A stretch of 64,000 nucleotides of DNA, from contig CM075769.1 in the NCBI GenBank assembly GCA_037974665.1, positions 23,710,139 to 23,774,138 on the forward strand, in the 5' to 3' direction. The stretch's first letter is position 1, and each line of letters starts with the position of its first letter. Made by a program: the position numbers and the translations under genes. The DNA is from Ehretia macrophylla. Taxonomy: Eukaryota > Streptophyta > Magnoliopsida > Boraginales > Ehretiaceae. Shown one piece after another: positions 46,066-57,225 of the stretch. The notes beneath the pieces were generated by a model. That model did not search any database. It saw nothing but the letters and a program-made list of their open reading frames with translations, and was not told the origin of the DNA.

Positions 46066-46364
46066 TGTAGGAATTGGTATGCCCTAAAGACCACTAACAC
46101 ATAACATTTCGTATACAATAGATACATATTGTGGTTATTAATTTTAATGAAAGTATTCATCTTTTTTTTTTTCACTCAGTTATATTTATGTGTATTTGCT
46201 TGTAGAAAGATCCTTGATTCAAGTGAATGACTTAGGTACATGGTAGTCGGGCACAGAAGGTCTAAGTCATTGATGCTTGTATCTAGATTCTAATAATAGC
46301 CGAATGTTGGAGTTGGACACTTCACCAGGATAAGGTTATAGTGAGAGAGTTTCCTTGGTAGGGT
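46066..46364 (+). repeat. 5' fragment of a Copia LTR, truncated by insertion
   Basis: TGTAGGAATTGGTATGCCC and the following CTTAGGTACATGGT, AGAAGGTCTAAGTCAT and GTTGGACAC phrases align with the first 300 bases of the solo LTR at 8451. The sequence is cut at 46365 by element C. The rest should lie beyond element C, outside the window. Confidence 0.75.
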
Positions 46365-47114
46365 TGTCACGCCCCAAACCCAACCCCGCGAGGGACTAAG
46401 TCTAAGTGTGACATAAGATTCAATTAACACTTAAATAAATTTCTAGTGTTTCATTAAATTCCTCGAAAATTGGGCATTAAGTCAAAGCGTAATGGGAAAC
46501 GGACAAAGTCTCCCCTAAAACTCGGATATTACAGTTCTTCACCAGCACAGAAAAGAACAAAAATCCAATCCAACCAACACAATTACCATCCTCCAACGGC
46601 CAATAACCAACCATTCAAGCCAACAACACAATTCTCAACACCTCAATCCACAATCTAATTCCACAAACTATATGGACGAGGCATTCATCTAAGCCTAAAA
46701 TATTACTTAATAAAATACATATTGTAATTTAAGTTCATTAATACCAAAGTAACAATCTACATTTGTACATATTATACAAACTTCATCACTAACTAATATT
46801 TACAAAGTTTTAGTATCTTAAAACATTCAACATCTATACCCAAGTATTTTCCAAATAGTAAGCAACAACAGCAGCACACCAGGCGGAAATCATCATTATC
46901 ACATAGAGGCACATTTTCATCAACCTGTTGAGCATATTCTGGTTCATTTTCACTTGAAATGAGGACATAAAACGGGGTGAACTTATAACAACTTAAACTC
47001 AGCGATGGGTGAATTTGGGAAGGGTTTTTGAAAACATTTTCTCTTTTAAAACCCGTTTGAAAACCTGTGAATGCCATGCATTTTAGTTTACAAGCAAGTC
47101 ACGTAACTTGCATA

Positions 47115-47255
47115 ATAATGATCATTTAAATAACATACAACATAGTAACGAGTAAAAAGTTAATGATCATTTACATAACATACGGTACAATAACGTGTAA
47201 ACAGTTAATGGTCATTTAAATAACATATGAAACAATAACACGTAAACAGTTCTAC
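47115..47255. repeat. 46-bp tandem repeat, three units
   Basis: Units begin AATGATCATTTAAATAACATA and contain AACG(A/T)GTAAA(C/A)AGTT, with a period of about 46 bases. Confidence 0.85.
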
Positions 47256-47603
47256 TCTCCGAAGATCTAGGGCCCAAGCGAGAGTAGGAAAAAGGATACA
47301 GTTCACGAGCATGTGCTGGAGACGGCCGGCCTGGAAACAGCTAACAGTATCATCATCTTACTCCAAACAGTGGGTGTTATCCGGATATACACCAAAGCAT
47401 ACCACGGTAGCCTGACCATCCTGGCAAGCCCATTGCCACCCAATCGGTTCAGGAACTTCTACCATGGGGTTGATTAAATTACTTGACTCGTATAACACTT
47501 GAATGATTGCATATGATCCATTTAACACTTGAATGAGTGTGTCCCAACTCTCCAAGGAACTAAGGCCCAAGCGAGAGAGGTCATTAACAGTAGAAGCATA
47601 TGT

Positions 47604-47629
47604 GGAGGACAACAAGGTAGGTTGCCTTC
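47604..47629 (-). promoter_or_regulatory. Conserved LTR hairpin
   Basis: GGAGG-A-CAAC pairs with GTTG-CCTTC around loop AAGGTAG, a one-base variant of the common loop. Confidence 0.55.
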
Positions 47630-47704
47630 GATTACATATAACATATAGGCACGTAACATCTTGATCACATTCGCATTTAAGTACGGGTACATGTAAACAC
47701 ATAT

Positions 47705-47730
47705 GGAGGTCAACAAAGTAGGTTGCCTCC
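47705..47730 (-). promoter_or_regulatory. Conserved LTR hairpin
   Basis: GGAGG-T-CAAC pairs with GTTG-CCTCC around loop AAAGTAG: nine base pairs with one bulge. Confidence 0.7.
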
Positions 47731-49663
47731 GTCATTTAAATATGTACAGGCATGCCAAATACTTGATCACAGTTGCAATTACCATATCGAATATTAGGTA
47801 AGCATGTAAACGTGTACAATATACTGGGTGTCAAGTTCAAAATTCACATACTTGCACAATTGTAACATTTCGATTGAATTAATGGATAACTATACAACAT
47901 ATTTCACCTCAATGATTCAACAAGTATCTTCACGCATTCAAGAGTCATTTAGTAACAACACACAATAATAAGAACTTACAGTTTGGCCACGTAGGCAGCA
48001 ACATCTAACAATAGCAACCAACAAGCTAGCTTACAATAACTTCATCACCTCCGCAATAGCCCAAATTAGATAGATCAGTTACCTATTCTTTTGTTGTCCA
48101 AATAATCTTATTTTTATATGTATGTGAAGCTCTTTGAGTATAGATAACTTTAGAATCAAGAAAAAGTCAATTCCAATTCAAATTCATTAAGTTATGACCC
48201 AAACAGTGCAACTGCGCTAAACTATCTCATTTCTAGCAAGTTTCAGCTACCCTTCGGTTTTCAATTTTTCAGAGACCTTAAACGATTGAATCAACTCAAG
48301 CACCCGAACCAAAGTTTGTTACACACTGGCTAATCTATCCACTGTAAACATTTCATAATTTTCCAGGCATGTTTACTATGTCAAAAGGCCTCTAAACGTC
48401 GAATGTACTGCATTGTCCAGTTTACCTACTTCTCCTGCATCATTTCAGAAATAGCAAATTCAGAGGTTTAAAACGTTGGATTTAGCTTTTGTGCAAAACA
48501 CAAAGTTTGTTCTAAACTACTAGATCTAGCTACTGTAAAAATTTCATAAGCAGTTTACTATGTCAAACAGACTAAGAATGTCAGCTACACAGAACTGTCC
48601 AGTTTCAGCAAAATAACAGTACTTCATGGTTTTTAGCAAATTTCAGCATGATAAGGCTTTTTTCTCTTAAAACTCTAAACACAAGATTTGTTCCTCTATG
48701 AGTCTAGAGTAACATAGAATGTATTCAGATTTTTCTAGTAAGCTCTACCCATTCAAATAACTTCAACAGTCCAGACACTATTGTAATTTGCAGATATACT
48801 CTATGTATAATATTGAGCAAAATAAGCAATAACAACTCATCAATACATGTATATCCATGCTCTTAACCTTGTAAAAGACTTTTAGAAAGAATCCTCTCAC
48901 CTTAGATTTCCACAAAAGATGCAATTCTAAGCGTGTTTGAAGGATCGACGTTGAAACTCCAAGCAAACCTAGCAAAGTACCTTGCACCTTCTTCTTTCTT
49001 CTTCTATTTCTCTTATTTTTCTCACAAGCTATCTCTTGTTTTCTTTCTAGGGTCGATTGGTTCTTGGGGAAGGGTAGTTAGGTGAAGTTGGTTTGGTTTG
49101 TCTTGAAGAGAATGCATCAATTTGATTAATTAGAGTTTAACCCCAATTGTTTGCTAGTTTTTGCAAATGTTCATATTTTCTTTCCTTATCTAGCTGTGGG
49201 GTCTCCCATGTAATTAAGGAAAGTTTAACTCTAGTTCTAATAGGTTACTTGGTGCCCAAGTCCAACTTTCAATAATTGCAATTTGACCCCTAAAATTTTC
49301 TAGCTTTACTATTTGACCTCAAACGTTTTCTAGCTTGGCAAAATCTCCACTTATCTTTTTTCTTAAGTCGTGGGGTTCCAAATGCAATTTAACAAAAATT
49401 AACTTTAGTTCTAAATGGTTTACTTGGTGTTCAAGCAAAATTTTAAGTAATTGTACTTTAGCCCCAAAGTTTCTGAATGTTTGCAAAGTTACCCCAAAAG
49501 TTATTCCAATCTTAAGTCTATGATTCTAATCTTAATTCTAACTTAATTTCTAACTTATTTCTTTTGCACCTGACACATAATTAAGATACATATAAAATAC
49601 TAAACATACGTAATTACACATAATATAATATTAATGCACGTGAGTTTGGGACCGGGTCTCACA

Positions 49664-52229
49664 TCCTCCCTCCTTAACAGAATTGCATCCTTGCAATTCC
49701 TTCATTCAATGTCTCTTTTATCATTCAAGAAACCAAGCCAACTTCAACCTTCATTTACCAACTCCCATGGGATTACACTCTATAACTCCGACTCAAGACA
49801 TCATGTTCAAACCTACTTGTACATTATAATTATAGCCAATTTCATCCAAATATTCTCAACCTTTAAGAGGCAAGTAGTATACTAAGGAATGCAATCTTTA
49901 TGGCTCACGAGAGATTTAGGGAATTCGATAGGTTAGGTGGGAAAGTACCAATAATTCGAAAGATGAAACAAAATAGGAGATCTCAAAATAAATGATACAA
50001 GAGCAAGCATAATGTCATAGATCAAAGATAAGAATGATGAATATAAGGTCCTTAAATCCAAGTAACAGGATTTCAATGAAGATCAATCAACGATTTCATT
50101 GCATTAGTAGAGTTAGAATAGAAAGAAAGTTATGCTAAGGAAGTTCTGTCAAAGTCTCATGGCTCAACCTCAAGCTTTAGAACACATTATATACCTTAAG
50201 CATAGTAACCCTTGTTATAGTGAGAATGAAATCAACTATTTGAATAGCCTCAAACGTAGATTATTCAATGTCTAAAACCTTTACTTCAACTTCAAGATAA
50301 CTTTTAATTCTGAATCATCTCTAAATAACAATGACGAACCTATAGTAGGAAACCATTCAATACTTAAAACACCTTAGTTCTTCCTCACGCATTATTTGAT
50401 CATTATCTAGTCACACATCCCATTTTGCATTTAGAACAAGTAAGACACTTAATTTTCCTAAGGATCTCAACTCTTTTTAGCACAATATAACTCCAAGTCG
50501 GCATCCATCAAGTTGTAATTTATATTTTCAATTTAAGTCCCAAGGTGGTTTGATCAAAATCTTACTCATGAGTAACATCATTTCAGAAATCTTATAACTT
50601 AAGTACCCATAGAATCTTGCAAGCCACAGTCAATGAATTCAATTAATCCATACAAACACTAAGAATCTAGTCCATCAAACCATCTTTTATCCTCGAATTC
50701 TTTCTTTCCTACCTCAATCAATTAAGGTTAGTTCATCTTAATGTCTGTCAAGTCGGGATTGAATAACCAATGACTCTTCTTCTGAGAGATATCCCACGCA
50801 ATAATATCACTAGTAAACATAAAATAAGGCATTTGACTCATAAACTCCGAAATCTTCGCAATATACTCTTATAGTTAATCACCTATATATCATTGTCCCA
50901 CTTCTATAATCCATCCATTATTAGAAGAATCGATTCTCACACTAACCACACTAACATTGTCTTCAAGACACAGACAAATAAGTGTAAGGTTTACAATGTG
51001 AGTCTCTCAACAACCTAGCTATACAAACTTCTACACTTAACATCCCTATACCTCGATAATATAACAGCGATCAAGATAGATTAAATTCAAACCTCCAGAC
51101 ATATAACTTATCCTTAAGCATGTTCATTATTAGGGTTACATATGTACACTAACCATATAACAGTAACTCAATTCTCATTTGATTACCTCATAAGATTTAA
51201 CACCTAATTGTAAGACTAAAACACTAACATCAACCTAATAGTATTAAACCCCGATGTCATGTATCATATCAGTATATTCAAAACCTAACTTCAACAATTA
51301 GGTGGTAAGTGATACAATCTAGGAGACCAGCTTGATAACTACAATGACATGCTAAAGAAGTGGTTATTATAACGAAGTGGATGAAGAACAAAAATTGCAG
51401 AAGTAATACATGGCAGGAGGGGAAAGTGGTTATTTATGGTTATAGGTAATATATAAAGCAAAACATTATTTAGAGGCCAACAAATTTAGAAACCAATAGA
51501 TAAAAGACATTTAATATCTAATACACACAGAAAAAGGAGTATTAAAGAATCATAACGGGGTCAACAAATATCTGGCACATCAACAAATAGGAATTCAAAT
51601 TGTTAAAGAATGGTACATTAGGGAAGTTCAAACTTACCTCATTGAGCCCTACACTTGATGGACTTAAATCCATTAGAGCCCTGTATCACTTTCACATTCC
51701 ACAACACACAGTCATTGTAAAATTAACCTTCAATTCACATTACTATATAACCATAGAATCACCAACTAGTTTACAATTGATGTTAACCCCCATAATTCAT
51801 AGATAAATCCTTCTGTGACCATTAAAGATAGATTAACTCCAAAGATACATCAAGCATCGAGTTCACACCTAACATTCATGAAAACTTAGTCTTCTACAGG
51901 GTTGGGAATTCATCCTAAGCATCACATTTACCTAGCTCTATTGATCATCAAGCCTATCCTTTTAGCCATTCGTGACCTTAGAAGGTTACTCAAGGGTCAA
52001 CGCATACAAGCAAATCATGTCACGTAGAACAAGGCACAAACACCAATGCACATTGGTTACCTATAGTTCACATATAACAAATAAAATACATTAACCAAGT
52101 TTACATTTAGCACGTAAACACATTGAACATATACAATCATCCTATCATATATAAACACCTCCTCATAGCCAAGGATCCTATCCCAACTTATGCCTAGCTA
52201 ACTAGCAAAGCTTTGATACCACTTAAAGG
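49664..52229 (-). mobile_element. Internal region of element C, non-coding
   Basis: On the minus strand the region is bounded by a polypurine tract (TTAAGGAGGGAGGA, 49677-49664) next to the 3' LTR and a primer-binding site at 52221-52210. It is only 2.57 kb. I find no Gag or Pol motif on either strand, so element C is a large-LTR non-autonomous derivative. Confidence 0.75.
52210..52221 (-). other. Primer-binding site of element C
   Basis: The minus strand reads TGGTATCAAAGC, one mismatch from the tRNA-Met consensus TGGTATCAGAGC, eight bases from the LTR end at 52230. Element D has the same arrangement. Confidence 0.8.
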
Positions 52230-52235
52230 TGTCAC

Positions 52236-54728
52236 TGTGACGCCCGGGTTTTAGCCATGCATTTAATTACTGTTGCATCCCTTGTTTGCGCATTTATTTC
52301 TGTGCCTTACTAACTGACTTTTATGACTACTATTCACTCCATTTTTAAACTGCCTCCTATTAGTTAATTAGCATTTTTGTTAAATCTTATTAATTGTAAA
52401 AGTAGTGGGAAAAATGTGCATTTGAGCTAAAGGCGTTAGGAGGGCTCGTTTAGAAAATGATTTTTGTAGTTGAGTGAATAGTATTACGTAACATAACTTA
52501 GAAATTTAATTAGCTAGCCTATGTTTTACACATTAGCCTCGTTTTGAGCTAGCAACGCGCATTAAAATAAACCACCTTAAGCACCCAAACTTAACCCACC
52601 TCAAGACTTACCTATTAAAAACATAACATAAGCACATTTAGCACAAAAAAACACAAAAAATTCAGCAGTGAACAGTGCCCCAAACCCGACAGCCCTTCTC
52701 TTGCTTCTTGAGGATTTTTGCTTCTTCAAATCATCGAATCAAGCCACTCCAAGCCTTGAGCAACTAGTGTAGGGTGTTTGCAAGGTTCCTAGGTGCTCCT
52801 ACGCGTATTGGTGAGGGATTTCACGACTTGTTTTTGCATTTTTAAATAGTTGCTCATTTCTTGATTTGTTGAAAATATGATTAAATGCCATTGTAATTGC
52901 TATCTATGCTAATATACCATCTATATGAATGCTAGAGAACACATTTGAGCCGTCGTTTCACAATTTAAACGGTTAGAATCGTTAGTTTGATTTTTAGGGT
53001 GAATAGTGACGTTTTCTAGGGTTTTTTGTAATTGCTCTAATTGGCTTGATTTAATGCTTCTAATAGATGCCTTAGGTGCTAGTAAAGATAACCTAATAGC
53101 CCCGTGCACTTGCATTGTCCTTAAATCGCTTAAAAATGGAAAATAGCCGACTTTAACTTGGGGCTTTTGGGGTTAATGCGAATCCGGGTGGATTCGGGCT
53201 TCAATTCTAGTATCCTTAGGCTACCTAGGCTCTATAGATGCCTTGATATCCCTTGTTTGAAGCCCGGACAATGTACGCGTAGTTTAAAGCCATAAGAGGA
53301 AATTTGGGGCTTTCGGGGTAAACGCGGGCATTTGATTGAGTTAGAGGGTTGAGAGGGTACCTTGAGGGTTAGTTAGAAGGTTGGGAGAGTTCTCTTTGAA
53401 AATGAAATCATTAACTTTGGTTTGGAAGAGAAATAGTTTGTAGAATAAAGGGGTTTAAGTGCAATTTCGGTTATCTCACATTTCTAAACCCACGGCATGT
53501 CTTCTTGAGTGTTTATATGTGATATTAAGTTGATTCGGAGCTTTTGGGTATAATTCAATGATTATTTTGTTATGTCTCTTTGCAAAACTGCATATTTACT
53601 TATATAATTGTTCTATTCTCATTGCATCGAGGTCAACCTACTTTGTTGATCCTCATATGTGTTAATGCTTATATTATTGCTATTAACTTGTCATCGTTAA
53701 GTGCATTGCATAGTGGTTGTGCAACTATAGTGTCAGGGGCGGATGTGTTGAATATCGGCTGAGCGGCAGAGGGCTTGCCGGTGGATATTCAAACTCCGTG
53801 CCCTAGTCCCTCATTCGCCTGGTCCGGAGATTGCCAGGGGATGTTGGGTCGTAGGATTCGGGGTACATCCGGAGTACACCCACTGGAGTGATTGGGGTTA
53901 TACCGGCTTATCGTGATCGTGCTCGTGGTTCGTGGATCGTGATTGAAGACCAGTGAAGATTGGTGTATAGGGGATTGTTGAAACGTATCCTTTTAAATGT
54001 GCGGTTATTTAAGTTATCGTTGTTTCTTTAATTGTCTAAGTGTTATTATTGTATGATTGTATTATATGTTGCATTGCACGCCCCGGGACTATATCCCTCA
54101 CTGGGCAACAGTGGTTGCTCATACCTCGATATCTGTTTCAGGAGACGCTGAGGGTGATCCCCAGCTTGTTGATTTAGTTGAGGAAGAAGAAGTTCAGATC
54201 GAGCCTTTACCTTAGTTGCTGTGTCTGATAGCTTGAGGTGGTTAATGATTTTGCTGCTATGTGGAAGATTCATCTGATTACTTTATGTACTATTTTGTAG
54301 CCCAAGGGCTATGTATATGCTTGTTGTATAAGTTGAAGATTAGTTGGTTGGGTTGTAGCTTTGAAAGCCTATGAACTGTAATAACTTATGATCTACTTCT
54401 ATTCGCTTTGCTTGCTTGGGAGTGAATGACCTAAAGTAGAAATGTTTGGTCTTTCAATTATGTTAATTGATTTCCTAGACTGTCATGATTATAAAACTAT
54501 GTTGATAACAAGTTCTTGCATGCTTGTGTGTTTTGGAACTAATGTGTACCATAAGGCTCGGATGGCCTTATAGCTTTGTTGTTTATTTAAGAAAAGCTTG
54601 TATTGTATTGTTGGGACTTTGTTTTAGTGTTTACAGGTTTTTAGAATGTCCACGGTACAGGGGAGACTCTGTCCGTGTGTCGGGTCCGGACTTAACCTTT
54701 AGCTTGGGGGTTGGGTCGGGGCGTGACA
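52236..54728 (+). repeat. 5' LTR of element D
   Basis: It starts TGTGACGCCCGGG and ends TCGGGGCGTGACA. The LTR contains a donor-like TTG|GTGAGGGATTTC at 52811 and a CTACTTT-loop hairpin at 53629-53654. The small ORFs at 53580-53762 and 54046-54273 recur in the 3' LTR only because the LTRs are copies. Confidence 0.95.
53629..53654 (+). promoter_or_regulatory. Conserved LTR hairpin
   Basis: GAGG-T-CAAC pairs with GTTG-AT-CCTC around loop CTACTTT. Confidence 0.65.
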
Positions 54729-54734
54729 TTTAAG

Positions 54735-54746
54735 TGGTATCAGAGC
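54735..54746 (+). other. Primer-binding site of element D
   Basis: TGGTATCAGAGC, a perfect match to the plant initiator tRNA-Met complement, six bases after the LTR. Confidence 0.93.
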
Positions 54747-55080
54747 TATAGATTGCATGAAGCCGGGTTAAATTTCTCGGTCTGTGGGTAGAGATTTGTT
54801 ATGTGACTTTGTGAATACATGAGTCTTTGATTTTGATTTGCCTAAGTGAAATTTGAATAAGGAATGAACATGCTAGCATGGAAATAGAATATCAAGAGTC
54901 TAGAATGTCAAGCATGACCTAGTGATTTATGTTTACTTCAAGAATGTGGAATATTTATTTGAACTTCTATGTACTTGACTTTATGTGAATCTAATTGGAC
55001 TTTTCTTTATGTGTTTACTTATAAATTGCATATATACATATATATACCTGTCATAACACTTTGCATTCTAGCTATTCGAG

Positions 55081-56259
55081 ATGGGGCCTCGCCGTCGTGC
55101 TGATAATCCGAATGTTGGTGGAGAACCCGAGGGGGTTCGTGGACAAGAAGCTGAGGTGGCCGAAAATGCACCGCAGGTTCAAGAACCGAGCACTGCACAG
55201 ATCTTGGCCACGATGGCCACAGCTATGAACACTATCGCCCAGTTTGTTACACAACAGGGTCAGCCAGGGGTCGTTGGAGGTAATCAGGCTGCGAGAGCCG
55301 GAGGTAGTGGTCCTACCGGAGGTAATATGTATGATCGGTTTATACATCATGGGGCCTATACTTTCTTTGGGGAGCCGGACGATATGAAAGCTGAGATGTG
55401 GCTAAGGAAGTTCGAGAGAGTGGCAGCGATACTGGAGTGGCATGATGACAGGAAGATTACTTATGCTACTTTCCTTCTCGAGGGTGATGCTGAAGATTGG
55501 TGGAATACCATCAGTGAGAAATGGGGAGCTGAGGGAGGTCATCATTCGTGGGCCGATTTTGTCCGAGAATTTCGAGACAAGTATATATCGGTAGTTGCCC
55601 GCGAGAGGCGACAAACTGAGTTCATAAACTTGAAGCAGGGAAGTATGACGGTAGATCAATACGAGGCTACTTTTACCCGGCTTTCCCGTTATGCACCAGC
55701 TTTGATTCAGCCGGAGGACATGAAGATTCAGAGGTTCATCCTGGGTTTGAGGAGAGATATTATGCTGAACTTGTCTTCAAATGATTTTCCTAACTATGCT
55801 GCAGTAGTCCGAGCTGCCTTGAGATATGAGAAACGGAAGGCCGATGTGTTAGCCGAGACCAGTCAATCGAGTAAACGGTTTCAGTCTCAGAGTCAAGGGT
55901 ACCAGGGGCAGGCTGTATCAGTTGGGCAGAGTTCACAGCCGAGGCAGACTCAGAGTTACACAGGGCCTACTCAGACTCAGGCACGACCAGTCCAGAGTCA
56001 GACTCAGAGTCAGTTCCGTCCAGCAGTTTCCCGTTCGCAGCAGGGTAGTTCAGCTACCTCTACTTACAGAGCTCCTTCGGGAGGCACTGTTGCAAGACGT
56101 CACCAGCAGTGCAGCTTCTGTCAGCGCCAGGGCCACACTGAGGATGTTTGTTGGAAGAAACATAACAAGTGTACAGGTTGCGGTAGTGATCAGCACAGGG
56201 TTAAAGACTGTCAGAAATTTAAGAACCCTAGAGGTCAGACATCAGCTCAGAATTCTTAG
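55081..56259 (+). CDS. gag: Gag of Tekay element D
   Basis: Gag forms the element's particle and binds its RNA. The 392-codon frame starts at the first ATG after the leader. The capsid-type PF03732 region spans residues about 100-235 (MWLRKFERVAAIL, FLLEGDAEDWW, FVREFRDKYI, EFINLKQGSMTVDQYEATFTRLSRYAP, FILGLRRDI). A long Gln/Ser-rich linker follows (about 260-340). Two zinc knuckles close it: CSFCQRQGHTEDVC and CTGCGSDQHRVKDC, both C-x2-C-x4-H-x4-C. The TAG at 56257-56259 interrupts a frame that otherwise continues into protease without a shift; relatives usually have a single gag-pol frame. Confidence 0.93.
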   Translation: MGPRRRADNPNVGGEPEGVRGQEAEVAENAPQVQEPSTAQILATMATAMNTIAQFVTQQGQPGVVGGNQAARAGGSGPTGGNMYDRFIHHGAYTFFGEPDDMKAEMWLRKFERVAAILEWHDDRKITYATFLLEGDAEDWWNTISEKWGAEGGHHSWADFVREFRDKYISVVARERRQTEFINLKQGSMTVDQYEATFTRLSRYAPALIQPEDMKIQRFILGLRRDIMLNLSSNDFPNYAAVVRAALRYEKRKADVLAETSQSSKRFQSQSQGYQGQAVSVGQSSQPRQTQSYTGPTQTQARPVQSQTQSQFRPAVSRSQQGSSATSTYRAPSGGTVARRHQQCSFCQRQGHTEDVCWKKHNKCTGCGSDQHRVKDCQKFKNPRGQTSAQNS

Positions 56260-56802
56260 ACCAGGGCACCAGCTGCAGCACCACCACCCCGAGGCCAGGC
56301 CCGTGTATTTGCTTTGGATGCTGAGGAGCTTCCGGATACTACCGCTGTGGTAGAAGGTATTTTTCTTCTTAATGATCAATCAGTTAAGGTTTTAATTGAT
56401 TCCGGGGCTTCGCATTCTTTTATTACTCCTACTTGTGCACAAAATGCTAAATTGAAACATGATAAATTGTTGCATGAGATTGTGGTTTATACTCCTATGG
56501 GTCCGAAGTTTGTTACTAGATCTATTTGCAGAGCATGTAGTATATTTATTGAGGGTCGTGTTTTTCCTGCTGATTTGATTATCCTACCCTTCAATGACTT
56601 TGAAATTATATTGGGGATGGACTGGTTAAGTAAATATTATGCCCAGCTTGATTGTAGAAAGAAGATTGTGTATCTAGAAATGCCTGACCAGCCTGTACTT
56701 AAAATAGTTGGTAGTAGAAAATCTACGAGAACTCCTATTATTTCTTCTATTAGGGCATCTAAATTATTGAGCAAGGGTTGTGAGGCTTATCTTGCATATT
56801 AG
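56260..56802 (+). CDS. Protease segment of element D
   Basis: The frame continues directly from Gag (first in-frame Met at 56314). A Pro/Ala-rich linker precedes VEGIFLLNDQSVKVLIDSGASHSFI, where DSGAS is the aspartic protease active site. LPFNDFEIILGMDWLSKYYAQLDCRKKIV is the conserved flap-to-end part of chromovirus proteases. TAG at 56800-56802 ends the segment in the protease-RT linker. The enzyme would cut the polyprotein, and also Gag if translation passed the first TAG. Confidence 0.88.
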   Translation, partial: TRAPAAAPPPRGQARVFALDAEELPDTTAVVEGIFLLNDQSVKVLIDSGASHSFITPTCAQNAKLKHDKLLHEIVVYTPMGPKFVTRSICRACSIFIEGRVFPADLIILPFNDFEIILGMDWLSKYYAQLDCRKKIVYLEMPDQPVLKIVGSRKSTRTPIISSIRASKLLSKGCEAYLAY

Positions 56803-57225
56803 ATTAATCAACCCGGGGATCAATTGAAATTGAATGATGTACCTATCGTGAGAGAGTTTCCGGGGGTCTTTCCTGAGGAATTACCTGGGTTACCGCCTGA
56901 TAGAGAGATAGAGTTCATGATTGATTTATTGCCGGGGACTTCACCTATCTCTAGGACTCCGTACAGAATGGCTCCACCTGAGTTGCAGGAATTGAAAGTT
57001 CAATTGCAGGGCTTGCTTGAGAAGGGATTCATTCAGCCGAGTTCTTCACCGTGGGGTGCGCCAGTCCTATTTGTTAAAAAGAAAGACAGGTCTCTTCGCC
57101 TATGCATTGATTATCGAGGTCTTAATCAGGTAACCATCAAAAATAAATATCCTTTGCCTTTAATCGAAGAGTTATTTGATCAGTTGCAAGGCGCCAGGGT
57201 ATTCTCTAAATTTGATCTGAGGTAG
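56803..57225 (+). CDS. RT of element D, N-terminal part
   Basis: Still the same frame. It reads [35 protein letters not shown], the typical chromovirus RT entry, then [21 protein letters not shown] and [46 protein letters not shown] at 57223-57225 follows DLR, where relatives have Ser or another residue before GY(Y/H)QLRI. This stop lies between the catalytic Asp of motif A (FDLR) and the GYYQLRI segment, so a protein ending here would be inactive. Confidence 0.9.
   Translation: MNQPGDQLKLNDVPIVREFPGVFPEELPGLPPDREIEFMIDLLPGTSPISRTPYRMAPPELQELKVQLQGLLEKGFIQPSSSPWGAPVLFVKKKDRSLRLCIDYRGLNQVTIKNKYPLPLIEELFDQLQGARVFSKFDLR

Larger units (their letters stand above)
46365..49663 (-). repeat. 3' LTR of minus-strand gypsy element C
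   Basis: On the minus strand it starts TGTGAGACCCGGTCCC at 49663 and ends GGGGCGTGACA at 46365, about 3.3 kb. Its last 590 bases recur at 62270-62863, which identifies the partner LTR. It contains a donor-like AAGGTGAGAGGATTC at 48887-48901, two hairpins with AAAGTAG/AAGGTAG loops, and a 46-bp tandem repeat. ORFs on either strand (for example 47358-47735) cross hairpins and repeats and are not supported. Confidence 0.85.
52811..55071 (+). other. Putative leader intron of element D
   Basis: The donor GTGAGG in the LTR (52811) and the acceptor TTTGCATTCTAG just before gag (ending 55071) would enclose 2.26 kb that contains the hairpin, the LTR end and the primer-binding site. Splicing would bring the gag ATG close to the transcript start. 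The donor is conserved in other LTRs of the window. This is inference from motif positions. Confidence 0.35.

Noticed and set aside
46360-46364. AGGGT as the TSD of element C
   Set aside because: The partner site lies outside the window or was lost, so it is only an expectation and is not listed as a feature.
47358-47735. 125-codon minus-strand ORF in the LTR of C
   Set aside because: It runs across two hairpins of the LTR and shows no domain; the homologous LTR parts elsewhere are not open.
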